From NCBI GenBank assembly GCA_003527405.1, contig DPXH01000095.1, positions 724-15,482 of the forward strand: DNA of 14,759 bases. The letters run 5' to 3'. Within the stretch, counting starts at the first letter, position 1; every line of letters starts with the position of its first letter. Made by a program: the position numbers and the translations under genes. Below, in pieces: positions 1 to 7,866 of the stretch. The notes below the pieces were generated by a model. It was not told where the DNA came from, did not search any database, and saw only the letters and a list, made by a program, of their open reading frames with translations. The stretch comes from Candidatus Sediminicultor tertius (GTDB taxonomy: Bacteria; Atribacterota; Phoenicimicrobiia; Phoenicimicrobiales; Phoenicimicrobiaceae).

Positions 1-227
1 TCGATAATTTCGAGAACTATTCGCTTATCATCCTTTTGCGCTGCAGCATTCAATATAGTTCTTATTGACTTTATATTTCTGCCTTGCCTTCCGATTACTT
101 TACCTATATCACTAGGATCAACCTTTACTTCAAATATTGATGATTTTTCACCAATAATTTCATTTATTTCTACTTTATCCGGATTATCTACTATCCCTTT
201 TACAATTAATTCAATAAGTTCTCTCAA
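1..227 (-). CDS. khpA: KhpA-like KH-domain RNA-binding protein, 3' end cut by window edge
   Basis: Small single-KH-domain protein that binds RNA in the cytoplasm; in several bacteria KhpA pairs with KhpB and affects cell elongation and sRNA or mRNA stability. The frame opens with TTG at 227, preceded by AAGGAG seven bases upstream, and stays open to base 1, giving about 75 residues. The family is usually 75 to 80 residues, so only the last few residues and the stop are missing. The KH fold is shown by the GKVIGRQGRNIKSIR stretch at about residues 44-58, which holds the GxxG loop (GRQG), after an IFEVKVDP strand. It begins 24 bases after the rpsP stop. The order rpsP-khpA (then usually rimM and trmD) is the standard ribosome-maturation neighbourhood, which supports the call. 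The non-ATG start is the only oddity. Confidence 0.9.
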   Translation of the reverse strand, partial: MRELIELIVKGIVDNPDKVEINEIIGEKSSIFEVKVDPSDIGKVIGRQGRNIKSIRTILNAAAQKDDKRIVLEII

Positions 228-251
228 AATAATCTCCTTAGGTCTTATCTA

Positions 252-497
252 TTATTTCAAAATTCCTTCTTTCTTAAATAAATCTTTTACTGTTGCTGAA
301 AGTTGAGCACCCTTTTCGAGCCATTTTAAACTTGCTTCCCGGTCAATCTTGAGAACACAAGGATCGGAAAGTGGTTGATAATATCCTAATTGCTCTATAA
401 ATTTAGCATTACAAGCTTTCCTCGAATCAATCACCACTACTTTATAAAAAGGTTTTTTCTTGCCGCCTTCTCTTCTAAGTTTAATTTTCACTGACAT
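252..497 (-). CDS. rpsP: 30S ribosomal protein S16
   Basis: Small-subunit ribosomal protein S16, which binds 16S rRNA and helps 30S assembly. The protein from this start is 81 residues and matches the family closely: it begins MSVKIKLRREGGKKKPFY, then KVVVIDSR and FIEQLGYYQP, the hallmark S16 N-terminal half. An in-frame ATG lies 15 bases upstream at 512. However, the GGAGG inside that longer frame sits eight bases before the ATG at 497, and S16 proteins begin at the M-x-V-K-I motif, so 497 is the better start. khpA follows after 24 bases, almost certainly on the same transcript. The gap upstream (towards ffh) is long and repeat-rich, so rpsP may have a separate promoter, but none is convincing by eye. 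Confidence 0.96.
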   Translation of the reverse strand: MSVKIKLRREGGKKKPFYKVVVIDSRKACNAKFIEQLGYYQPLSDPCVLKIDREASLKWLEKGAQLSATVKDLFKKEGILK

Positions 498-556
498 TAA
501 TTTTGCCTCCATTTTGATTATTTATATTTTTTGTTTTTCTGAATTTTTAATCTGTC

Positions 557-576
557 ATTCCCGTGGAAACGGGAAT
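557..576. repeat. Perfect 8-bp inverted repeat, ATTCCCGT/ACGGGAAT
   Basis: Two eight-base arms (557-564 and 569-576) are exact reverse complements around a GGAA loop. With the preceding GTC it resembles the 'GTCATTCCCG...CGGGAATC' palindromes I recall as scattered in many environmental bacterial genomes. That identification is from memory and unchecked. No U-run follows on either strand, so a terminator is unlikely. Confidence 0.75.
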
Positions 577-604
577 CTATCTTTCTTTATTCTTTGACTT
601 TTAT

Positions 605-624
605 GGGCATGATGCATCGTGCCC
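605..624. repeat. GGGCATGATGCATCGTGCCC near-palindrome
   Basis: A 20-base near-palindrome with two mismatched pairs. It belongs with the two GGRGCAC...GTGCCC palindromes at 14292-14312 and 14341-14360, sharing the GTGCCC end and a central AT-rich step. This is a dispersed palindromic family present at both ends of the window. Confidence 0.7.
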
Positions 625-789
625 CTATATATTTCGTATATCGTATTACATATTGCTTTTATCTCCCACTCATCCTAACGCTCTCCACCGAAGTAGAGAA
701 GGAACAAAAATTCTGTATTATCTTTTAATTCATTCTATATGTTGTATATTATTTAATATTCTGGCGTCTGATACTGAATTCTATTTTTC

Positions 790-870
790 TTACTATGCGC
801 TATTGCTTATTTCTTCATTTGTATTCTGTCTTCTTCTTTCCTAACTATACGCTATACGCTGTACGCTGTA
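790..870 (-). repeat. Phased heptamer array next to the ffh stop
   Basis: Reads as consecutive 7-base units on the plus strand: TTACTAT, GCGCTAT, TGCTTAT, TTCTTCA, TTTGTAT, TCTGTCT, TCTTCTT, TCCTAAC, TATACGC, TATACGC, TGTACGC, then TGTA. The last three full units are nearly identical. On the minus strand it contains GCGTATAGTTAGGAAAGAAG followed closely by GACAGAA, the same core as the elements near 11332 and 14169. It starts two bases after the ffh stop codon (874-872). Confidence 0.7.
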
Positions 871-871
871 A

Positions 872-2194
872 TTAATTAAAAGAAAAGTTTTTTATTTTTG
901 ATCCCTTTTTAAACATTTCTTTTAACTGATAAAATTGTTTTAATAATCTATTTATATCCGAAAGCTGTGTCCCGCTCCCTCTGGATATCCTTTTCCTCCT
1001 GCTTCCGTTAATTATAGAAGGATTTTCCCTCTCTTCAACAGTCATAGAACTTATAATAGCTTCTACTTTCTTTAGCTCACCCTCTCTATCTCCTAATTTT
1101 GTAACATCTATTCTATTCTTGAAATTATTCAATCCCGGGACCATATCCATAATCTGATCTACCGAGCCAATATTTTTCATCTTTTTCAGCTGTAAATAAA
1201 AATCATTTAAATCAAAATCATGGTCCCTCATCTTTTTGTCTAATTTTTTTAATTCGTCTTTATTGTAAGCAGTTTCAACCTTCTCAATAAGTGTTAAGAC
1301 ATCACCCATGCCCAAAATCCGGGAAGCCATTCTTTCCGGATGAAAAGGTTCAAAGTTATCAACCTTTTCACCTATACCTATAAATTTAATAGGTACTCCC
1401 AAAACCTTTTTCAAGGATAGGGCTACTCCCCCCCGAGTGTCACCATCCAATTTGGTCAGGATAATTCCGTTTACTTTGATTTTATCACAAAACACTTTAG
1501 CTGAATTTACCGCATCCTGTCCGGCCATGGCATCTACTATTAATAATTTTTCCTGAAGAGGGATATTTTTATCAATCTCCTGTAATTCATCCATTAATTT
1601 ATCATCTATATGCAATCTTCCGGCAGTATCAATAATTAACACATCGTGATTTCTTTTAGATGAATAATTTATGGCAGCTTTTACAATATTTACCGCACTT
1701 TCGTTTTTCCCTATGGAAAAAACCGGTAAATCAGATTTTTCACCTAATACCTGCAGTTGTTCGATAGCTGCCGGTCTGTATATATCTGTTGCTACCAGGA
1801 GTGGTAGATGCCCTTTTTTTCTAAAGTGATTAGCTAATTTTACGGCTGTAGTAGTTTTACCGGTTCCCTGCAGCCCCACTAACATTATAATGGTAGGAGG
1901 AGCGGGATTCATTCTAATATCATTTTGTTTAGAACCCAGGGTGGTAGCTATCTCTCCATTTACAATTTTTATAATTTGTTGAGCAGGTGTTAGGCTTTCG
2001 GATATCTTTTCCTGCTGCATTTTATCATGTAAACTATTTATGAATTCTTTTACTACTTTGTAATTTACATCTGCTTCTAAAAGAGCTATGCGAATTTCAT
2101 GAAGACAATTTTTTATATCATTTTCATTTAACTTTCCCTTGTTTTTTATCTTTTTAAATATTGTCTGAAATTTATCAGTAAGACTGGCAAACAT
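872..2194 (-). CDS. ffh: Signal recognition particle GTPase Ffh (SRP54)
   Basis: SRP protein that binds signal peptides as they leave the ribosome and, with SRP RNA, delivers the ribosome to FtsY at the membrane. From the ATG at 2194 it is 440 residues, typical for the family: N domain about 1-90, G domain about 95-295 with P-loop GLQGTGKT (107-114), DTAGR (189-193) and TKLDG (247-251), then the M domain about 300-440. The M domain has an RNA-binding SRRKRISRGSG stretch (398-408) and a methionine-bearing finger region (MKNIGSVDQIMDMV). The frame can be extended upstream to a TTG overlapping the ftsY stop, but the 32 extra residues resemble no Ffh, and GAGGAG lies 11 bases before the ATG at 2194. 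The SRP RNA gene is not in this window. A 92-base gap separates it from ftsY. Confidence 0.97.
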   Translation of the reverse strand: MFASLTDKFQTIFKKIKNKGKLNENDIKNCLHEIRIALLEADVNYKVVKEFINSLHDKMQQEKISESLTPAQQIIKIVNGEIATTLGSKQNDIRMNPAPPTIIMLVGLQGTGKTTTAVKLANHFRKKGHLPLLVATDIYRPAAIEQLQVLGEKSDLPVFSIGKNESAVNIVKAAINYSSKRNHDVLIIDTAGRLHIDDKLMDELQEIDKNIPLQEKLLIVDAMAGQDAVNSAKVFCDKIKVNGIILTKLDGDTRGGVALSLKKVLGVPIKFIGIGEKVDNFEPFHPERMASRILGMGDVLTLIEKVETAYNKDELKKLDKKMRDHDFDLNDFYLQLKKMKNIGSVDQIMDMVPGLNNFKNRIDVTKLGDREGELKKVEAIISSMTVEERENPSIINGSRRKRISRGSGTQLSDINRLLKQFYQLKEMFKKGSKIKNFSFN

Positions 2195-2286
2195 AAAAAA
2201 AATAACTCCTCTTATCTTCAGTTTCTTTAATAATTTCCAATTCCGACAAAATTCCTTTATAAGTATATAGAAAATTACCTTTAGTG

Positions 2287-3207
2287 TCAATCAAGAAGAG
2301 CTTCCACAAATTCATCAGTTTTAAAATCATATAAATTATTTAATTTTTCTCCGCAACTAATTAATTTAACCGGTATACCTAACTCTTTTTTTATGGCAAT
2401 CACTATTCCCCCTTTGGCTGTTCCATCCATTTTAGTAAGGGCAATCCCGGTAACTCCCAAAGATTTGTTGAAAGATTTTGCCTGAGCTATAGCATTCTGT
2501 CCCATCGTAGCATCAATGGTTTGCAATATCTCCAATGAGCAATCATCGATCTCTTTTTGGATTACCCTTTTTATCTTTTCCAATTCATTCATCAAGTTTG
2601 TCTTGGTATGAAGTCTGCCTGCAGTATCGATAATAACTACATTCTTCCCTCTGGCTCGGGCTGCACTGATGCCATCATATACGACCGAAGCCGGGTCAGC
2701 CCCTTCTTTGGCATTTATCATCTCTGCACCCATCTTATCAGCTAAAATCTTAAGCTGTTGTATTGCTGCCGCTCTAAAGGTATCGGCGGGAACCATTATT
2801 ATGTCTTTATTTTTATTTTTCAAACGATAAGCAATTTTACCCGCTATCGAGGTCTTTCCGGAACCATTCACCCCTACCAGCATTATTATATTTAATCTAT
2901 CTTCATCAATATTAATGTCAGATGAAGTTGAATTTAAAATATCTATTAGGATGGCTTTTAATTTTTCTTTGAAAAATGAAAAGTTATTTTCCTTGTATTC
3001 TCTAAAATTAATCTGCTGAAATTCATTCATTATCTCTACGGTTGCGGAGGTTCCTAAATCAGATAATATTAATAACTCTTCTAATTTTTCTAAAAAATCG
3101 GACTTATCTTTAGAATTACTAAATAAAAGTCCTAATTTATTAGCAAGCTCTATCCTGGTCTTAGATAGCCCTTCTTTAAATTGATAAAATATATTTTTTA
3201 TATTCAT
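2287..3207 (-). CDS. ftsY: Signal recognition particle receptor FtsY
   Basis: SRP receptor GTPase, which docks the Ffh-ribosome complex at the inner membrane for co-translational insertion. It has 306 residues, the short form: an N domain (about 1-95) joined directly to the G domain, without the long acidic A domain of E. coli FtsY. Membrane contact would then depend on a basic amphipathic N-terminal helix; the first 24 residues carry several lysines among hydrophobics. Visible GTPase motifs are GVNGSGKT (112-119), ADTFRAAAIQQL of the insertion box (141-152), DTAGR (194-198) and TKMDG (258-262), with GEKLNNLYDF near the C-terminus. The ATG is 22 bases after the smc stop. No good SD is visible (AAGGT is too far upstream), so translation may rely on coupling to smc. 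The partner ffh is next downstream. Confidence 0.97.
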   Translation of the reverse strand: MNIKNIFYQFKEGLSKTRIELANKLGLLFSNSKDKSDFLEKLEELLILSDLGTSATVEIMNEFQQINFREYKENNFSFFKEKLKAILIDILNSTSSDINIDEDRLNIIMLVGVNGSGKTSIAGKIAYRLKNKNKDIIMVPADTFRAAAIQQLKILADKMGAEMINAKEGADPASVVYDGISAARARGKNVVIIDTAGRLHTKTNLMNELEKIKRVIQKEIDDCSLEILQTIDATMGQNAIAQAKSFNKSLGVTGIALTKMDGTAKGGIVIAIKKELGIPVKLISCGEKLNNLYDFKTDEFVEALLD

Positions 3208-3229
3208 AGTATTTATTTTTTACCTTGAT

Positions 3230-6200
3230 CTATTTTTCAAATTTTACCGAAACTAATTTTGAGATACCTGATTCTTCCATGGTTATACCATATAAGGTAT
3301 CTGCTGCTTCCATCGTTGTTTTTTGATGGGTAATAAGAATCAATTGTGACTGATTTAAATCTTCACCCTTTAATATATGAGTAAGTTTTTCAGCATTTAC
3401 CTCATCCAAAGATGTATCTATTTCATCAAAAAGACAGAAAGGGCTAGGATTTGCTTTCCATAAGGCCAGTGAAAGCGCTATGGCGGTTAAAGCTTTTTCA
3501 CCGGAGGATAATAATTCAATATTTTGCGTTTTCTTTCCGGGCGGGCGGGCAATTATATCTATTCCGGAGTTTAGTATATTCTCTTCAGATTCAATAATTA
3601 GTCTGCCTTCCCCACCGGAAAATATTTTTTTAAATATGTCATTAAAGTAGATTCTTACCTGATTAAAGGTCTTTTTAAACCTTTCTGTGGCAATTTTATC
3701 AATTTCGGAAATCGTTAGTTCCAGATATTTTTTTGCCTTACATATCTCATCATATTTTTCACATAGAGAATTATAACGCTGTAACTGATAGTTATATCTA
3801 TTTTCAGCCTCAAAGTTTATCTGTCCCATTTTTAATATATTTTCTCTTAAAATATCTATCCTTTGGTTAGCTTCCCTCTGTGAACCGGATATGTTTTTGT
3901 ACAATTCCAATTTTTCCAGCGATAAATTATAATTTCTATTTACTTCATCACCTATGTTAACGTATTTTTCCCGATACTGAACTTCTAACATTTCTTCTCT
4001 ATGTTGTTTATCTTTGATGGATTCGTACATTTTTTGTTGGTATATCTTATCCTGCTGTAAACTTTTTAATAAGTTCGATTTTTTTTGCACTATTTTCTCT
4101 ATCTCTCCTGCTTTCTTAAATACAGAAGGATTCTCTTTATCCAAATCGTTTATCCGTATCTTATACTCTTTTATTTTTTCTAATATATCGGCAAGTTCTT
4201 CTTTATATTTTTTTATGGCACTTCTTTTTTCGCTTAAATTGAATGAATGCTCATCCTGGTATTGAGAAATATTTTCAGTTTTCTCTTTTATGTTTTTTAG
4301 TTTTTCTTTATTTATTAAAATATTGTTTTTCAGGTCATTTATTTCTCTGGAAAGATCGTTTAGATGGTTGTTTCCTTTTGCAATAATCTGATTAATTGTT
4401 TTATTAGAATGACTAATATTTTTACTATATTCATAAAGGATGTTGTAATTTTTTTCCAGGATACCTAATTTCTCGGAAACTTTTTTTCTCTCCCCCAAAA
4501 TACTTTTTTCTTCAATTAAAAGATCTTTTAGGCTATCTTTTAGCTCATTAACAGAAACTGCTGCCTGGTGCAAATTATTTATATTATCCGTTGTATTTTT
4601 TTCGTTCTCTCGCAATAATTTTTTTATCTCCTGATTTTCTTTCCATAGAGAATTATAAATATGGTTATTTTCTTCTATAAAATTATCATTTCTTTCAATT
4701 TTAATTTTTAAAGCTTCTATTTCTTTTTCTAATTTTTCAATCTCTTTCTCTACATCGTAAAAACTATCTTTAATATTTTCTAAATTTACAGAGTTCGAAT
4801 AAATTTCTACGGAGCCGTCTATATTTATTGCCATACCATTTAGTGAAATAATCTTATATTTACCGAAACACTCATTAGAAATATCAAGGGCAGTCTCTAT
4901 ATCTTCAACTATCAATACATTTCCCAACAAAACTTTAAATAGATTCTGGTATTTTGGGGAGTAATTTATCAGTTCGTGGGCGAACCCACAAACACTTTTG
5001 TTTTGAATTTTAACCTGATCATCCGTAAGTGTTTTTATATTTTTGATCAAATCCAGAGGAATTATCTTTAATATATCTAATTCCTTTTCCAATGAGGAAT
5101 TAATTATGTTTAAGGCAGATGAAATATCGCTCACTACAATTGAGTATAAATTTTCTCTTAAAACAACCTTCATAATTTTCTCATATTTTGAAGGAATATT
5201 ATCGATGAGTTTTAGGAGTTTTTCACAAAGGTCATCAGGATATTTTTGGCAATATTTGGAATAAAATATTTCTGTCCTTTTTCCGTTTTTCTTTCCGTTA
5301 TTCTTAATTGATTTCTTTAAAATATTTTTTCTTTCTTCTTTTAAGCTAGCTATATGTCTATCTTTCTCCACTTCTGTCTGTAATTTTTTTAAGATATCTT
5401 CAATCTCTCTAATTTTCTCTTCATTTGATTTGAGATGTACTTCATCTTCGATTTTTCTATTTTCTCTTACGATTTTTTGATAATCGCTCTCTTTTGCCAC
5501 CATATTTTCCAATTGTTTTTCAAGTAACATTCTTTTTTTTCTTATTTTTTCTAAATTTATATTTATCATATTTAAGGTAGTACTGTATCTTATTTTTGCT
5601 TCCTTTAAAAACGATTCTTTTTCCAAAATTGTTTTTAACGCCTTCTTTGAGTTAACTTCTATAATATTGAGCGAATCGGAAAATTTCGAAATATTATCAA
5701 TTTTTTTATTTAAATAAATAAGTTTTTTATTAAAATTTTCTAATTTTTTATCTATCCCTAAAATGTTCAAACTTACTGCTTTTTTATTTTGTTCACCAGT
5801 AACTATTTTTTGGGTAATATTTTCAGCTTCTTTATTTAAATCAAACAACCTTTTTTCAACATCGCTCTTCTTTTGTAGCATTAAGTTTACTTCGCTTTGA
5901 ATTAATTTTTTTCTATTTTCCAGTTCGTAATTATTATATTTATATTTTTCTTGTTCCTTGCTTAAATTACTTAACTCTATACTTAATGAGTTGATCTCTG
6001 CTTCTTCTTCTTCAATCTTCTTGGTAATCTTGATTTTTTCTTTCTCGTATAGTGTTAAGTTTCTTTTTATTTTAGATAAATTTGTTATGCATAAATTATA
6101 TTTTTGATAGATTAAAAATAATTCTAAACTTTTAATCTCTTCTTGACATATTTTATAACTGTTTAAATGTTTTGCTTCCTCTTCCAAAATCAGTAATTGA

Positions 6201-6799
6201 TTTTTTATTTCAGAAATTATATTTTCAATCTTATCTAAATTATTATTAGTTTCTTCAATCCTGTTTAATGTTTTTTTCTTCTCATATCTATATTTGGAAA
6301 TAGAGGCAGCTTCCTCAAATAAATAACGCCGTTCAGATGGTTTTGCGCTTAATATAAGGTCTATTTCGCCCTGAGCAATAATAGAATAGGTATTTTTACT
6401 CAATCCGGTATTCATAAATAATTCTTGAATATCTTTCAGCTTACAAGGGATTCCATTAATAAAACTTTCGGTCTCTCCTGAACGATAAATTCTTCTTTTA
6501 ATATTTATTTCTTCCATATTTACCGTAAGTATTTTCTCAGAATTATTGATAGTTAACGAAACTTCCGCAAGATTTAAAGGTTTTTCTTTGTGATTCCCTG
6601 AAAAAATAATATCTGTTAGCTGTTTTCCCCGCAAAGACCTGATATTCTGTTCACCTAACACCCATCTGACTGCATCGGTAATATTACTCTTACCACAGCC
6701 ATTCGGACCGACTATTGCGGTAACGCCAGAATTGAATGATAGTTTTATTTTTTTCCCAAATGATTTAAATCCATAAATTTCCAGTTCTTTTAAAAACAC
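3230..6799 (-). CDS. smc: Chromosome segregation ATPase SMC
   Basis: Condensin-type SMC ATPase that compacts and segregates the chromosome, normally with ScpA and ScpB. It has 1189 residues, the usual length. The N-terminal head has Walker A GPNGCGKS (31-38), an arginine loop (SLRG, R57) and Q-loop Gln143. Lys/Glu-rich coiled coils run about 170-510 and 680-1010, flanking a hinge at about 515-672. The C-terminal head has Walker B CLFDEID (D1125, E1126), D-loop SLDE (1130-1133) and H-loop ITHQK (H1158). Two oddities: the ABC signature is LSSGE (1097-1101), not LSGGE, and the hinge lacks the usual NPxGxxTGG-like glycine signature, reading NIDGSVEI instead. The start is GTG with GAGG seven bases upstream, overlapping the rnc stop. 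The MFLKELEIYGFKSF opening matches the family. It sits between rnc and ftsY, as in Firmicutes. Confidence 0.97.
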   Translation of the reverse strand: MFLKELEIYGFKSFGKKIKLSFNSGVTAIVGPNGCGKSNITDAVRWVLGEQNIRSLRGKQLTDIIFSGNHKEKPLNLAEVSLTINNSEKILTVNMEEINIKRRIYRSGETESFINGIPCKLKDIQELFMNTGLSKNTYSIIAQGEIDLILSAKPSERRYLFEEAASISKYRYEKKKTLNRIEETNNNLDKIENIISEIKNQLLILEEEAKHLNSYKICQEEIKSLELFLIYQKYNLCITNLSKIKRNLTLYEKEKIKITKKIEEEEAEINSLSIELSNLSKEQEKYKYNNYELENRKKLIQSEVNLMLQKKSDVEKRLFDLNKEAENITQKIVTGEQNKKAVSLNILGIDKKLENFNKKLIYLNKKIDNISKFSDSLNIIEVNSKKALKTILEKESFLKEAKIRYSTTLNMININLEKIRKKRMLLEKQLENMVAKESDYQKIVRENRKIEDEVHLKSNEEKIREIEDILKKLQTEVEKDRHIASLKEERKNILKKSIKNNGKKNGKRTEIFYSKYCQKYPDDLCEKLLKLIDNIPSKYEKIMKVVLRENLYSIVVSDISSALNIINSSLEKELDILKIIPLDLIKNIKTLTDDQVKIQNKSVCGFAHELINYSPKYQNLFKVLLGNVLIVEDIETALDISNECFGKYKIISLNGMAINIDGSVEIYSNSVNLENIKDSFYDVEKEIEKLEKEIEALKIKIERNDNFIEENNHIYNSLWKENQEIKKLLRENEKNTTDNINNLHQAAVSVNELKDSLKDLLIEEKSILGERKKVSEKLGILEKNYNILYEYSKNISHSNKTINQIIAKGNNHLNDLSREINDLKNNILINKEKLKNIKEKTENISQYQDEHSFNLSEKRSAIKKYKEELADILEKIKEYKIRINDLDKENPSVFKKAGEIEKIVQKKSNLLKSLQQDKIYQQKMYESIKDKQHREEMLEVQYREKYVNIGDEVNRNYNLSLEKLELYKNISGSQREANQRIDILRENILKMGQINFEAENRYNYQLQRYNSLCEKYDEICKAKKYLELTISEIDKIATERFKKTFNQVRIYFNDIFKKIFSGGEGRLIIESEENILNSGIDIIARPPGKKTQNIELLSSGEKALTAIALSLALWKANPSPFCLFDEIDTSLDEVNAEKLTHILKGEDLNQSQLILITHQKTTMEAADTLYGITMEESGISKLVSVKFEK

Positions 6800-6808
6800 T
6801 TTTTTGCC

Positions 6809-7525
6809 TCATCTTATTACTTTTAACTTTTTTAAAGCATCCTGTGCGGCATCTTGCTCTGCCTCTTTCTTGTTCTCACCGGTTCCGGTTCCATAGGTGA
6901 TTTTATTTAGTCTGGCCTCAATACAAAATATTTTTTTATGATCTGGACCTTTTTCTTTAATTAAACAATATTCGGGTAAACATTTCATCTTTTTTTGAGA
7001 TATTTCCTGTAGTAGAGTTTTGTAATCTTCTCCGTGTTTTCCCTTTATAATTAGCTCCGTTTCTTTTTTTATAAATGGCGAGATTATTTTTTTAGCTTTT
7101 TGGAGGCCGCTATCTAAATATATTGCTCCTAATAGAGCCTCAAAACAATCTGCAAGAATAGATAATTTTTTTCTTCCCCCGGTTGAATCTTCACCTTTTC
7201 CCAAAATAATGTATTTTCCCAAAGAAAGATGACCAGCCCATTTAGCCAAGATATCCTTACTGACCATAACCGATTTAATTTTGGTAAGGTTACCTTCCGA
7301 AAAAGAGGCCAATTTACGGTAAAGTTGTTCAGTTACAATTAAATTTAAAACAGAATCACCTAAAAATTCTAATCTTTGATTGTTGGTTATATTGTCTTTC
7401 AAACTCTTTTTTTGGAAAGAAGGATGGGTTAGGGCTTCTTTGAGAAGAGTTTTATTTTTAAATTTATAATCCAATTTTTTTTCTAAATTATTTGTCATTA
7501 AATCCTTTTCTTTTTTTAAAATCAT
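6809..7525 (-). CDS. rnc: Ribonuclease III
   Basis: Double-strand-specific endoribonuclease that processes rRNA precursors and structured mRNAs. From this start it has 238 residues (E. coli 226). The catalytic domain (about 14-160) has the RLEFLGDSVL signature (51-60), with metal-binding E53 and D57 and later D126 and E129. The C-terminal dsRNA-binding domain spans about 165-235, ending in the KKEAEQDAAQDAL helix. The open frame runs up to an ATG at 7645, but those 40 extra residues come from a phased heptamer repeat and match no RNase III. Two starts have nearly equal SD sites: ATG 7525 (AAGGATATA) and ATG 7498 (AAGGATTTA, giving 229 residues), and I cannot choose firmly between them. smc begins nine bases after the stop, with its SD overlapping the rnc TGA. 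Confidence 0.95.
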   Translation of the reverse strand: MILKKEKDLMTNNLEKKLDYKFKNKTLLKEALTHPSFQKKSLKDNITNNQRLEFLGDSVLNLIVTEQLYRKLASFSEGNLTKIKSVMVSKDILAKWAGHLSLGKYIILGKGEDSTGGRKKLSILADCFEALLGAIYLDSGLQKAKKIISPFIKKETELIIKGKHGEDYKTLLQEISQKKMKCLPEYCLIKEKGPDHKKIFCIEARLNKITYGTGTGENKKEAEQDAAQDALKKLKVIR

Positions 7526-7866
7526 TATATCCTTCTTGTTTAGACAATAGTGAATAAAACTGACGTATAGCGTATAGTAATAAGTAGGTAATATTATGGT
7601 ATTTAGTATATAGCGAAAAACTAAAAGCGCAAAACGCAAAACCATAGCTCAAAATTTAAAATTTAAATACATGTTTCGATTCGTTGATTAGTTACTTAGT
7701 TAATTGGTTAAAAAATTGTTAGAATTATACTATCTAACTAGTTTATCTTGCATATTGTATTTTAAGCTAACGACTAACGACTATTCACTAACGACTAGTT
7801 AATAGTTTTGAATTATGGTTTTTCGCTTTTCGCTTTAAGTTTTTAGTTTTTACTATACGCTCCACG
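7526..7866. other. Intergenic gap between fabF and rnc, two facing heptamer arrays
   Basis: About 340 bases separate the lipid genes from rnc. It holds two phased 7-bp arrays in opposite orientation (7562-7645 and 7768-7872) with AT-rich DNA between them. A TATAAT reads on the minus strand at 7729-7724, but no good -35 lies 16 to 18 bases upstream, so a promoter for rnc is only possible. No rho-independent terminator after fabF was seen. No gene is supported. Confidence 0.65.
7562..7645 (+). repeat. Phased heptamer array, 12 units, upstream of rnc
   Basis: Reads as twelve 7-base units in one register: GACGTAT, AGCGTAT, AGTAATA, AGTAGGT, AATATTA, TGGTATT, TAGTATA, TAGCGAA, AAACTAA, AAGCGCA, AAACGCA, AAACCAT. 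Neighbouring units are related but rarely identical. Its order (GCGTATAGTA first, then ACTAAAA/GCGCAAA words, then ACCATA and TCAAAA) is repeated in the opposite orientation at 7872-7768, making a facing pair. Confidence 0.75.

Larger units (their letters stand above)
498..871. other. Intergenic gap between ffh and rpsP, repeat-rich and non-coding
   Basis: About 370 bases without a credible gene. It appears to be a patchwork of short repeats: a perfect 8-bp hairpin at 557-576, a GGGCAT...GTGCCC near-palindrome at 605-624, a weak pyrimidine/purine inverted repeat at about 665-704, and a phased 7-bp array at 790-870 ending at the ffh stop. The open plus-strand frame across it has a GTG start inside the hairpin and a low-complexity product rich in Leu, Ser, Phe and Tyr, so it is not called. 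No clear -35/-10 pair for rpsP or U-tailed terminator for ffh was found. Confidence 0.7.

Noticed and set aside
498..512. Longer rpsP start
   Set aside because: The five extra residues encode the SD (GGAGG) of the ATG at 497, and S16 proteins begin at the MxVKI motif.
563..844. Plus-strand open frame of 93 codons in the ffh-rpsP gap
   Set aside because: It starts with GTG inside a palindrome, has no SD, is composed of repeat-derived sequence (including a heptamer array) and gives a low-complexity product with no recognisable domain.
2195..2290. Longer ffh start (TTG overlapping the ftsY stop)
   Set aside because: The 32 extra residues do not match Ffh, while the ATG at 2194 has GAGGAG upstream and yields the standard 440-residue protein.
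4014..5264. Plus-strand open frames inside smc
   Set aside because: They are opposite-strand shadows of the AT-rich coiled-coil and hinge coding sequence, with no SD or recognisable domain.
7724..7752. Promoter for rnc with TATAAT at 7729-7724 on the minus strand
   Set aside because: The -10 is perfect, but no -35-like hexamer lies at 16 to 18 bases and there is no extended -10 TG, so in such AT-rich DNA it may be chance.
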